A stretch of DNA of 64,000 nucleotides from Amanita rubescens. Lineage: Eukaryota; Basidiomycota; Agaricomycetes; Agaricales; Amanitaceae. The position numbers and the translations under genes were made by a program. Shown piece after piece: positions 48,033 to 59,130 of this stretch; position 1 is the first letter of the stretch; each line of letters starts with the position of its first letter. The stretch spans positions 102,877 through 166,876 of the forward strand of contig WION01000097.1 of assembly GCA_015039365.1 (NCBI GenBank), read 5' to 3'. The notes beneath the pieces were generated by a model. The model searched no databases. It saw only the letters and a list, made by a program, of their open reading frames with translations, and had not been told where the DNA came from.

Positions 48033-50949
48033 TTAGGACTCAATCCTTGTACCGTTCTCGTCTGCACACCACTCTGGCCTCGCGCAGGGTGGTTGAGTTC
48101 CGGAAGGTTCGTCGCCTGCGTCTGTCAACAATAGTGCAACAACTCCATGGGCAGGGACGCTATGGACAGTGAGGTTCCTGACCACAGTGCCATTGTGGGT
48201 ATGGGTCCAGAGATCCTAGATGGTGGACGGCGTGAGTCCAACAAAAGTACGGTTGGGTGTGGACATGGCGTAACATACCCTGATGTGATATTGCCTCCCA
48301 GCACGTATCCAAGGAGATTCTGTTAAGCTAAAGAACATGTCGGCAGGGTGATCAAGAACATTGATCTACAAAAAATTTCGCATGATTTTGTTTTTTTCGG
48401 ATTCTCAAAATTTCGGAAAACGTACCAGCATAACCACCGGCCCATGCTGGGTTTCTCCGCTCCAGTATTGTGCAGGGTGAGTGGAGTTGAAAGTCCAGTC
48501 GGGCTTCGCGGTCCAGTTAATGATGAACCGAGCCAAAAGCGTCTAGCATGACTCACATTGATGCCCCACCTAAATGGCGATACGGCCGTCCCAACGATGG
48601 GGTCCTGGTTGATTGCGATAAGCTCAGTGTTCTTAAGAATTTGCAGCGATTTTCTAGATATTTTCTCCAACTAGAGCATTTGGTCAGACGAAATGTCCCA
48701 AAGGTGATATGCTTCTTACGTCCGTGCCCTGAAGAAAAGAAAAGCTTTAGACTACTCGCAGCACTCTAGGGACGATCAACGTACAATTAACAAAGGGGAT
48801 TTCATCAACGCCCAGGCCGTAAAATGAGTTTTCGATTCCTCGTAATTCAGGTCACCATTTCCGCTGTAAACAATGCCAAGATTACTCGACCCCTAATCAT
48901 AATATTCTCACGAACGCACATTTCGAGCTGGTTTTTTGATTGGCTCGCATATATGCAATGGAGCTTAGGTCACTTACCATATCAAGATCATTATGACCAT
49001 AAAAGTCGCTTGCCCAAGAATAGAATGAGTTTCTGCCGTTCATTTAGTGGCTTAGTTATCTCCTACAAAACAAATTAAACAAACTGATTGATAATGTTGG
49101 CAACTGAACGCCACGTTGGCTCTAACAAAAGATGAGTGGTTAGCGGCGAGCCAACCGGTCCGACCTACCAATGTCGTCTGTGGTCTTTACGGCATAAACG
49201 TTAGCATAGCCCCCCGTGGCGTTCGATCAGATGCTCACTCTCCAACTTTGTCCGAGACGTTTTGCCCAAATCCATGGTTGTTCCTGGATGTTCCCTGGGT
49301 GAGGCAGTGTACCAAAAAGTTATTTAGAAAGGCTTACGCGTCCCCATTGGCAGAGCGAATAGAAGAGAGGTGGTTCACCAGATTTTTTGCTCAGATCGGC
49401 GATAGCGTCCGCCATTCGCGCAAATTCTAGTGATGTTAGCTTAGAACTATTAGGGCAGTAGGACTCGCACTTACTGCCCACCATGCCTTCCTTGATTACC
49501 TCATCAAACGGAACTGAAACGAGTAAGTTGCATTCGCATACATGCGCCACCGTTCGTACCGGCGCAGTTATCGTATCTGAACAGATCGCCATCAATCACC
49601 CGTTCTTCATGGTCGATGAGATGATACGTACTTCAGATAGTCAAATCCCCAGTCTTGGAATAGTTTTGCATCCCTAACATGCAACAAACATTGGTTCAAT
49701 CACGCTTTCCGAGGTCCTTGCCATACCTAGCTTCATTTTGAAACGACCCAGGGTATTCAGCACACGTAAACCAGCCTGAATCGCTGTACTATGTGCGGGA
49801 TTGTCCTATCAATTCATTTGTGGAATCAATACGCAACGCGGCACTCACGATGCCAGCCTTGCTGTCGAAGGATCAATATAAGATGCGTATATGAAAATTG
49901 ACAGCACGCACAATCCCATGCTGTGTATTTGGTCCGTAAGTTTATTCATTCCAGACGGAAAACGTTTCTTGTCTGGAGGATCATTATTGATAAATTTTAG
50001 AGTGAGCGAGCATTTTGGGATAAATGATGCGCACTAGCGACGATATTGCCTGATTTATCACGCTCTTTCTCCGAATAGCAGTCATCAATGTTGACGTAAT
50101 TATATCCAACTTGCTGTGTTAGAAAAGATGTTAGTGTCGCTATGATCGGATACAAGGCAAAGACAGACCGCGAGTCCAAGTGACTTCATCAACTTTGCGG
50201 ACTTGAGGACCACGTGTTCATTAATGTCACACTAAAAACATGGTAAGTCCGGCAAATGATGAGATCCGTCTTGGCAACAACATACGTGGTATGCATTCCA
50301 GGCTAAATTTAACGGATATTTGTTCAGTGAGTGAGTGAACGAAGGTGACTGACATACTATTGAATCCCAGGGCTAAAAGAAAGAAAAAATGATAATTGCT
50401 TTCGGGATTAAGATCAGAAAAAACGAACCTGGAAGCCTGCCAACCGTATTTTCCTCCACACTGGCACCGAGGGGAACGAAATATACCAATGCGGCAGCAA
50501 AAACTGCCAGGATAAGTGTTATAACCAGAGTATACGGCGTTAACACGAGGACGAGGCGCCATGTCGATAACTTGTTGAACCACGTGCCTTAATAAACACA
50601 TGATTAACCAGCGAGCCCGATGAAACGGTGAAAAAGGGGAGTTACCGCGTTCAGGTTCAGGTACATGTCCCAGAGAGGATGTAGTAGCTGGAAGAACGGA
50701 TAAGGAATGGCAGGCAAATTTAAACGTAATTGACGGACCGCCATACTGGTCTCCCGCTGGTATTCGCGTTAAGTAGACGTAGGGTACGAATGGGAGGGGT
50801 ATGCACCTGAAGTGTAAAGCGCTTGTCGCTCACTGTGAGCTTCCGCATCACCTGATTCGCCCCCGTCGCGAGGTCCTAGGTTCCAACAACGAATGAGACT
50901 TGCCAACTCCGTAACCGGAACTCGGGTGCATGGGCATACCTTTGTTCAT
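48033..50949 (-). CDS. GH27 alpha-galactosidase with N-terminal membrane anchor
   Basis: GH27 alpha-galactosidases release alpha-linked galactose from oligosaccharides and galactomannan. Exons read ALGFNTWNAYHCDIN, HVVLKSAKLMKSLGLA, GYNYVNIDDCYSEKER, IYSDSGWFTCAEYPGSFQNE, DWGFDYLKYDNCA (nucleophile Asp), VPFDEVIKEGMVG, PLFYSLCQWGR, WIWAKRLGQSW, GHNDLDM (acid/base region), THFTAWALMKSPLL, ELIAINQDPIVGTA, FRWGIN, DLWTHTHNGTVVRNLTV and ADENGTRIES. At least twelve short introns are needed, all GT..AG. The exon before ALGFN encodes a hydrophobic helix (LVLVLTPYTLVITLILAVFA) preceded by a polar stretch (VPEPERGTWFNKL). The enzyme would therefore be a type II membrane protein rather than simply secreted. 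The start at 50949 is a guess; the true ATG may be closer to the helix. It is divergent from Sos7. Confidence 0.8.
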
Positions 50950-51150
50950 TGAATCGGTATCTGGGTAAAAATGACCTGAACCGCAATATTTAGGTTTCCC
51001 TGGTCCGCTAACGATAAACGTTGGACTTACCACTTGTGTATATATGTGCTGTGGAGTGAGGAGCGGTTGCCAGCGGGAAACCGAATTCTGATTATGGAAT
51101 TACTCGATTAGTGATCAGGTCACGCGGATGCTCACGCCTCAGCCACGCTC

Positions 51151-52387
51151 ATGACAACAACGCGCACTTCATTGGAGGGTGCCGCAGAGCAAGAAAAACG
51201 TCTAGAGGCGACCCGCTCGCTGCAGGACGCGCTCGAGAAGGCGAATTTAAAGCTCAAATCCAACGCTGCGGAATTCCACACGACCAGACTCGAAATCGAC
51301 GGGGATGAAACTGTTTTAAAGGACCCTGCTATCGTCGCGTCCGATGTTGCTGCCCAAATGGTTGGTAGGTTTCATAATGCTCTAGTATGCGCGAGTTGAT
51401 GCTTAATACGCCTCAGACGTTTCTTAGGAAACTCAAGTTCCAACACCTTGAACAGAACGCGAAAGACAAATACGTCAAGACGATTGTCAGCGATATCGAC
51501 GATGCTCCAATGGTTACTGACGACGATAATCATGAACTCCAAGCCAAGAATGAAGAAAAGAAGGCACGGCTGAGGGAAGCAAAGACGAGACTATCGGAGA
51601 CTCATGGTAATATAAAGACTTTGGCACCGCTGGTTGAGGAAGGTATGATACGTGCTTGTCTTTTTGCTTAGCTGAGAAGTCATTTAGATTACGACAAGAT
51701 CAAGAAGGCGACCGAGAGAGCCACCGTACTCGCACAGAAGATTATAGACGCGAAATTGGCGTTGGCGCGACTGAGGCAGTCCCATCCCCACCCCAGACTC
51801 ACAATACCCATGGCTGACCAAAAGCTCGCGGAACAAGTCGAACAAATGCAAACCCTACACGATGAAGTCCAAGCCACGTCCAAGAAGGTCCAGGCAACCC
51901 GAGAGCGGGTGAAAAGTGGCGGTCTCCAACTAGAGAATTCGAAAATGGAAAGAGCGGAAGCAGAAAAGGCTGTGAAACTTGCCAAAGTCGACGAGGACGA
52001 TGGAAAGTTGGTACCGCTTTACGACTGGTACGTCCTATGCACCCAAACACCAGAGTGTACTTGACAGCCTTCAGGTACACGGAATCCCTGACGCTCCACC
52101 GATTTACCCAGGGCTTGCACGAATCTCATACGGCATCTGAGAATGAACTTCGGCTGACGTACAACGTCGCTAGTTCCCCATCTGACAACCCTATCTTAAT
52201 TGTGATATCATTGATATTTGCACCCGATACGCGGCATTTGGCCGCTGCTGAGGTGACGGGATTAAATAGTTTGGGAGTGGATGTTGGTGAAGTGATTGAT
52301 AAGCACATACAGACTAATGACGTCCGCGGGCTGATTGCGGATGTACTTTCACATGTACGCGTCAGCCTTGCGTTGCAGGCCGCTTAG
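51151..52387 (+). CDS. Kinetochore protein Sos7-like
   Basis: Sos7 is a coiled-coil protein of the fungal outer kinetochore that links to Mis12 and Spc7. Exon 1 starts MTTTRTSLEGAAEQEKRLEA and ends DVAAQM. A donor GTTGGT (after 51359) keeps frame into TFLRKLKFQHLEQNAKDKY, the characteristic Sos7 N-terminal motif. Next come ELQAKNEEKKARLREAKTRL and IKTLAPLVEEDYDKIKKAT, a long coiled coil (KLAEQVEQMQTLHDEVQATS), and after the last intron (52028-52075) a globular end: YTESLTLHRFTQGLHE, ELRLTYNV, HIQTNDVRGLIADVLSHV and LALQAA. About 330 residues, a normal length. A decayed copy lies at 61350-61860. Confidence 0.78.
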
Positions 52388-52726
52388 TTAGGAACCTGTT
52401 CATGACGAGTCTGTTACGTACGAGTGACATTGTAGACGAGATGCACCTTATGTATAGTTGGCGCTTTGTATTATATGTATCATGGGTCATATTCAAGTTG
52501 AACCACTAATTCTGAGCCATGTAATGTTCCTGTTACAACATGGGGAATATTTTGGGCCAGAGTAGATCTGAAGTGTATGCGTGCAGCATGATATTGTGCT
52601 CCATATAGTAGTGGGCCCACTATGTGTACATGTAAATGATAAAAGCAATAAGACAAAATATACAAAGAGACATTCATTGCTAAACATCTTGCACCAAGCC
52701 ATAACTCCCTGGGTATTAGAGGGAGC

Positions 52727-55700
52727 TTAGTACAGGTCACAGGAACAAGAAAAGAGCATACATATCATCACTTTCCCTTCATGACTTCCTGTTGCAATGA
52801 GTCCCCCTGTGGGACAGAATTCAAATGAAGAAATTGGATCAAAGTTGGTGTGGGTTCTGAGCATGAGCAGTACCTCTCCTGATTTGGCATCCCAGAGCTG
52901 GACAACATTGGAGCCAACAGGACATGACATGACCCACTGCCCATCATGTGAGACCACAACAGCAACATCCTGATCCTGCAATGGTGCCAAACACTGTATT
53001 AGCTTGGACCACATGAAGCCACAGTCAAACTTACTCCATGAGCAGTACAAGTCATGGTACAGCAATTATTCTGTTCCTCTTCTCTCTCTATTATCCCAGA
53101 TGCTTCTGAATTGTCACTTTGTGCATGCTCATGCTCATTATCTTTTCTCCCATTAGATCCACCTAGGAACTTGCTCACATCCCAATACTTCACTGTGCCT
53201 CCATAGTCACCACTAACAAGCCTTTTACCATCAGGCATAAAGACAATGGTACACACAGGATTTTGGTGCCATAAAAGTTGCTCAACAGGAGCACCTGTTG
53301 TTGCCTCCCATAAGCAAATGGTGGCATCATCAGAGGCTGCTGCAACAAATTGTTGATTGGGAGAGAAGGATACAGGTGTTAGCAGTGGTTGAACATTGAG
53401 GGTGCCTGGATTGGTTTTGGCCAGGACCTGAGTACATGAACAGTTAATACTTGGCAATGAAATTGACCAATAACACACCTTGCATGGAGCCCCTGCATTA
53501 ATTACATCCCAAATTTTAACCATGCCATCCATTGATCCAGATACAAGCAGATGTCCATCAAAAGAGAAGTTTAAGGAACAGATTCCTTCTTGGTGCTCAT
53601 CAAACACAAACAGAATATGCTGTTCTGCAATGTCCCAGACCTGTGGAATGCTAGATTTAACCAATATTATTGCCATAGATAAATCACATACTCTGATTTT
53701 TTTATCAAGTGAGTCTGTGCCAGTGGCCAGTAATTTGTTATCAGGACTGAAACATATGCTAGAAATGTTCCCTTTTGCTAATTTATCAACTAGAACACTA
53801 TTCAATGGATTGAGATGAGCTTTCTATTGGTGAAGATCATGACACACCATGTCACAACACCTGTCTTGATGTCATACATTTGTGTAGTCTTGCTGAATGC
53901 TGTAGCAAGGTACCTGCCGTCCATTGAGAACCTGATACAAGATGCAGGACTAAAACAAACATGTGAGAAGTGTGATGTCCATGCCAAAACAGAGGTCACA
54001 CACCCATTGTGGATCAAGTTGTGCACTAATTGAACATCTAACACTCTCTTGATGATGGGATTGAAAACTGCCCACCACTCAGTGTCACTTGTCCTGAACT
54101 CAGATGGTACACTATAGATATCTATGTCATGAGGGAAAACCCATGGAAATGCTAGTAGGCAGATTAGTAATACAGAGAAAAACATTATCATTCACATACC
54201 ATGAGAAGGTAAAGAGCTAGTGGTGCTTAGATTTGCTCCCATGTCTAGAAGAACATTAACAGTTGCTATATCACCCCTAAATTTTGCAATATACAGTGCT
54301 TGTGTTAAACTATGGACATCTGCTCTTTTGCTCAAGAGAAGCTTGACAACCTGAGCATGACCCTCATATACTGCAGCTAACAATACATTGCCATATTTTC
54401 CACCCTGAGCATTCACATCTGCTCCATGATCCAGAAGACTATTCACAACTTCACTAGAACCCATATAGGATGCAGCATATAATGCATTTCCATATTCTCC
54501 TCCCTGAGCATTCACATCTATGCCATTCTCCATGAGAGTCTTCACAATTTCAGTAAAACACTTATAGGCTGCAGCTTGCAATGCATTGCCATATCTTCCT
54601 CCCTGAGAATTCACATTTGCTCCATGATCTAGAAGAATCTTCACAACTTCAGTAGAACCCATATAGGATGCAGTTTGCAATGCATTGCCATATCTTCCTC
54701 CCTGGGCATTCACATTTGCTCCATGATCCACAAGAATCTTCACAACTTCACTAGAACCCTTATAGGCTGCAGCTTGCAATATATTGCCATATCTTCCTCC
54801 CTGGGCATTCACATTTGCTCCACGATCCAGAAGAATATTCACAACTGCACTAGAACCCTTATAGGCTGCAGCTTGTAATGCATTGCCATATCTTCCTGCC
54901 TGAGCATTCACATTTGCTCCATGATACAGAAGAATATTCACAACTTCACTAGAACCCTTATAGGCTGCAGCTTGCAATGCATTGCCATATCTTCCTCCCT
55001 GAGCATTCACATTTGCTCCATGATCCAGAAGAATCTTCACAACTTCACTACAACCCATGTAGGATGCAGCTTGTAATGCACTGCCATACTCTCCTCCCTG
55101 AACATTCAAATCTACCCCATTCTCCAGAAGAATCTTGACAATTTCAGTAGAACCCTTACAGGATGCAGCTTGTAATGCATTGCCAAATGTTCCTCCCTGA
55201 GCATTCACATCTGCTCCATGATCTAGAAGAATCTTCACAACTTCCCTAGAACCTCTGTAGGATGCAGCTAGTAATGCATTGCTGTATTCTCCTCCCTGAA
55301 CATTCACATCTACTCCATTCTCCACAAGAGTCTTCACAATTTCACTAGAACCCTTATAGGATGCAGCTTGTAATGCATTGCCATATCTTCCTCCCTGAGC
55401 ATTCACATTTGCTCCATGATCAAGAAGAATCTTCACAACTTCACTAGAACCCTTATAGGCTGCAGCTTGTAATGCATTGCCAAATGTTCCTCCCTGAGCA
55501 TTCACATCTGCTCCATGATCTAGAAGAATCTTCACAACTTCCCTAGAACCCCTATAGGATGCAGCTTGTAATGCATTGCTGTATTCTCCTCCCTGAACAT
55601 TCACATCTATTCCATTCTCCACAAGAGTCTTCACAATTTCACTAGAACCCTTATAGGATGCAGCTTGTAATGCATTGCCATATATTCCTCCCTGAGCATT

Positions 55701-58700
55701 CACATCTGCTCCACAGTCTAGAAGAATCTTCACAACTTCACTAGAACCATTATAAGATGCAGCTTGTAATGCATTACCATATGCTCCTCCTTGAGCATTC
55801 ATGTCTGCTCCATGATCCAAAAGAATCTTCACAATTTCACTAGCTCCCATATAGGATACAGTTTGCAATGCATTGCCATATATTCCTCCCTGGGCATTCA
55901 CATTTTCTCCATTCTCCAGAAGAATCTTCACAACTTCACAAGAACCCTTATAGGATGCAGCTTGCAATGCATTGCCATATGTTTCTCCCTGAGCATTCAC
56001 ATCTGCTCCATGATCTAGAAGAATCTTCACGACTTCACTAGAACCCTTATAGGATGCAGCTTGTAATGCATTGCCATATTTTCCTCCCTGAACATTCACA
56101 TCCACTCCATTGTCCAAAAGAATCTGCACAACATCACTAGAACCCATATATGAAGCAGCTTGTAATGCATTCCCATATTCTCCTCCATGAGCATTCACAT
56201 CTACTCCATTCTCTAGAAGAGTCTTCACAACATTAGTAGAGCCCTTATGGGATGCAGCTTGCAATGCATTGCCATATCTTCCTCCCTGAACATTCACATC
56301 TGCTCCATTACCCAGAAGAATCTTCACAATTTCACTAAAACCAATAAAGGATGCAGCTTGCAATGCATTGTCATGTGTTCCACCATGAGCATTCACATCT
56401 GCTCCATTCTCCAGAAGAACCTTCACAATTTGAGTAGAACCATTATAGGATGCAGCTTGCAATGCATTGCCATATATTCCTCCCTGAGCATTCACATCTG
56501 CTCCATGATCCAGAAGAATCTTAACAACTTCACCAGAACCCTTATAGGATGCAGCTTGTAATGCACTCCCATATTCCCCACCCTGAGCACTCACATCTGC
56601 TCCATGTTCTAGGAGAATCCTCACAACTTCACTAGAGCCCTTATAGGATGCAGCTTGTAATGCATTGCCATATTTCCCTCCCTGAACATTCATATCTACT
56701 CCATTTTCCAGAAGAGTCCTCACAATTTCAGTAGATCCATTATAGGATGCAGCTTGCAATGCATTGCCATATTCCCCTCCTTGAGCATTCACATCCACTC
56801 CATTCTCCAAAAGAACCTTCACAATTTCAGTAGAACCTTCATAGCATGCAGCTTGTAATGCATTCCCATATAATCCAACTTGAGCATTCACATCTGCTCC
56901 ATTCTCCAAAAGAGTTTTCACAATTTCAGTAGAACCCTTGTATGATGCAGCTTGTATTGCACTGCCATACTGTCCTCCCTGAGCATTCACATCTGCTCCA
57001 TTTTTCACAAGAATTTTCACAATTTCAGCAGAACCATTGTGAGATGAAGCTATTAATGCATTTCCATATCTTTCTGTATATTGATTATTAGGCACCCTGT
57101 CCAGGAGATGCTTCATGATCCCAATGGGACCCTCATCTGAGACCAGTTGTGACTGATCATCACAATCCACAGCATTTATGTCATTCAAGGCTGTATCCAA
57201 GAGAAGCTTCACAATGCCAGCATTTCCCTCTTTTGCTGCAATTTGCACAGCAATGCTATATTCTTCCAGTGACTTGGCATTCATTATCAATTTTTTGACA
57301 ACATTCTCCAGCCCAAAGAGTGCAGCATAGTGGAGTTGTAGCTTAATTTCATAAAAAGTATAAAGATGCCATGTACCAGAATTCATGAATGTCCACTGGT
57401 TGAATGCTTTGTCTTTCATCTCAAAAAATGTTATTATGGTGGCATCCAAAGTTGAATCCTCTTTGCTTAGCTTGTAATGATTTGGCCAATATTGACATGC
57501 ATAATCAAGAAGTGGAAAATCTGAATCTTTGACAGCATCATACCACTCATCTTGCAGCAGATATTTTACACAGCAGTGAGCAATCATGCAATGGGCTGTC
57601 CCAGTTTCTAACAAGGCAATGTCACCTTCCCACAGCATGCTTTTTCCTGCCAAGAAATACTCCTTCACAGATGCATGAGCTAGTCTAACTGTATTATATT
57701 CTGTTTTGGTCACTAGACTTGAGCACAGGCATATCACATAATCATGATGGAATAATGCTAAGTCTGAATCAAATATGCCCCTTGATGGATCAAATGTCAC
57801 CACTACAGCCAATTCTTCTGTTGTCAATGGTCTCATCCCAAAAACTAACCATTGCAAAAAGGTTTTCACATATGGCATATATTCTGGATCAATCCTTTGA
57901 AGTATCTGATCATAAGTAGCTTCCAAACTTTTTGGAAGACTTTTCAAAGCTTTCATCAGCTTATTTGGAGTTGGACACAGCTTCAACTCTTGAATTTGAC
58001 ATGCAACCCAGCAGAACCTACTCAGTCTCTTTAGCCACTTTCTATTTGAAGGGATGATGTATGCATACATACATTCCATTTGCACCACTTATGAGCACCT
58101 CCTTGACATGTTCTTTGACTCTATGGCTCCACATATTGAACTTGCTGTTTGCTTCAACAGCTGCATGAATATAGGATATAATGTCACTTCCAACTAGCTC
58201 TGCAGAAAGGCATATTTCTACTGTGGCACATTCCTGCATATTCACCAGTATATGATGCTCCCTCCTACTGGTCATCAAGAGATGAACATTGGACAACTGC
58301 CATCCATGAATGATTGTGATCACTTTTGTAAACAACTGTTCATATTCATCACATTCATCCAAAGCATCAATCACAACATAATTTTGCTTGAAATGAATTA
58401 GAAGCTCCTTCAAAAGACCAAGGAGCTCATCCCAAGTAGGATTATACAGCCTGCCATGCTTTTCATAAAGCCTTCCCATGATGCAGTACTTCTTGGATCT
58501 GGCTGTCAGAGCCAAAACCAGATGTGAAAGAAGACCTCTAGTAGTTTGTTTTGTCCTGTCACCAATGTCAAAATAGAAATAGGCCAAGCCAGTTTCAGGC
58601 TGAGCCTGAATGTCTTTGATATTTTCAATCACAGTGGAACTTATCCTCCTTTCAGTGGCTAGAACAAAGTATGGCAACAATACACACCAAATAAGTGTCT

Positions 58701-59019
58701 TTCCACAACCAGCTACATGTACATCATATCCAGGTATTGTATTGTAGATTCAATATGACACTCACAGATGCCATTGATCCACATAAGAGAATTAGGCTGT
58801 TGCTTCCAAGTCAAATACCTCTCATCCTTGAGTAGCCATTGGCCAGTGTTCTTAAGGTGTTTATTCCTTGCATTGTTATGATTAATGGATGGATCAGGTG
58901 GATCCAACCATTTTTTGAACTTTCCTGCAGAGGTGTTTTGGTCATGACATGCTGGAGAGATCCAAAGAAGATATACCTAGAATTTCTTCAGTATTGACTG
59001 GATAGATCATGGTTAACAT
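52727..59019 (-). CDS. NLR-like receptor: NACHT, ~28 ankyrin repeats, Tup1-type WD40
   Basis: NLR proteins are STAND ATPase receptors; in fungi NACHT forms act in non-self recognition and cell death. The model starts MLTMIYPVNTEEILGKFKKW at 59019. The fungal NACHT lead-in DPPDPSINHNNARNKH and TGQWLLKDERY is followed by an intron and the P-loop GISGCGKTLIW, Walker B YVVIDALDECDEY and sensor LLMTSRREHH. A second intron (about 58010-58065) leads to FCWVACQIQEL and the helical STAND region (LPKSLEATYDQIL, RLAHASVKEYFL). Ankyrin units of 33 residues (consensus NALQAASYKGSSEVVKIL then LDHGADVNAQGG) run from about 57080 to 54310. The last ends SSLPSHG; a phase-1 intron (54154-54202) gives GAFPWVFPHDIDIYSVPSEF and a Tup1-type core (AVFNPIIKRVLDVQLVHNL, VKIWDVINAG, VKYWDVSKFLGG, VVQLWDAKSGE). 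Total is about 2,000 residues. No separate N-terminal effector domain is visible. Confidence 0.85.
54310..57080 (-). repeat. Tandem ankyrin-repeat array, ~28 x 99 bp
   Basis: There are twenty-eight consecutive 33-codon units with very similar nucleotide sequence. Variable positions alternate mainly between LLDHGAD/N-V and LLENGV/ID-V types. A three-unit block is itself duplicated 297-300 bp apart (for example 55240-55390 against 55540-55660, sharing a CTTCCCTAGAACC start), showing recent unequal exchange. Confidence 0.9.
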
Positions 59020-59130
59020 GTTCACATGCACTGTACAAACTGGACTACATACTGTACACATTCTGATTCTAGCATGGGGAAATTAAGTCATAACAGGCAT
59101 GATGAGTACAAGAGAAGACACACATAATCA

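Larger units (their letters stand above)
52464..59130. other. CpG-depleted island coextensive with the NLR-like gene
   Basis: Reading the stretch by eye I find only four CG dinucleotides (about 52580, 53918, 54823 and 56033). Flanking sequence on both sides has CG every few tens of bases. TG and CA are correspondingly common. The edges lie about 75 bp after the Sos7 stop and about 110 bp before the NLR start codon. The coding frame is nevertheless open for more than 1,290 codons. Confidence 0.85.

Noticed and set aside
54675..56561. Plus-strand frames opposite the ankyrin array (for example 54675-54878, 55791-56018, 56247-56561).
   Set aside because: They are antisense shadows of the 99 bp repeat; their periodic protein sequence follows from the array itself.
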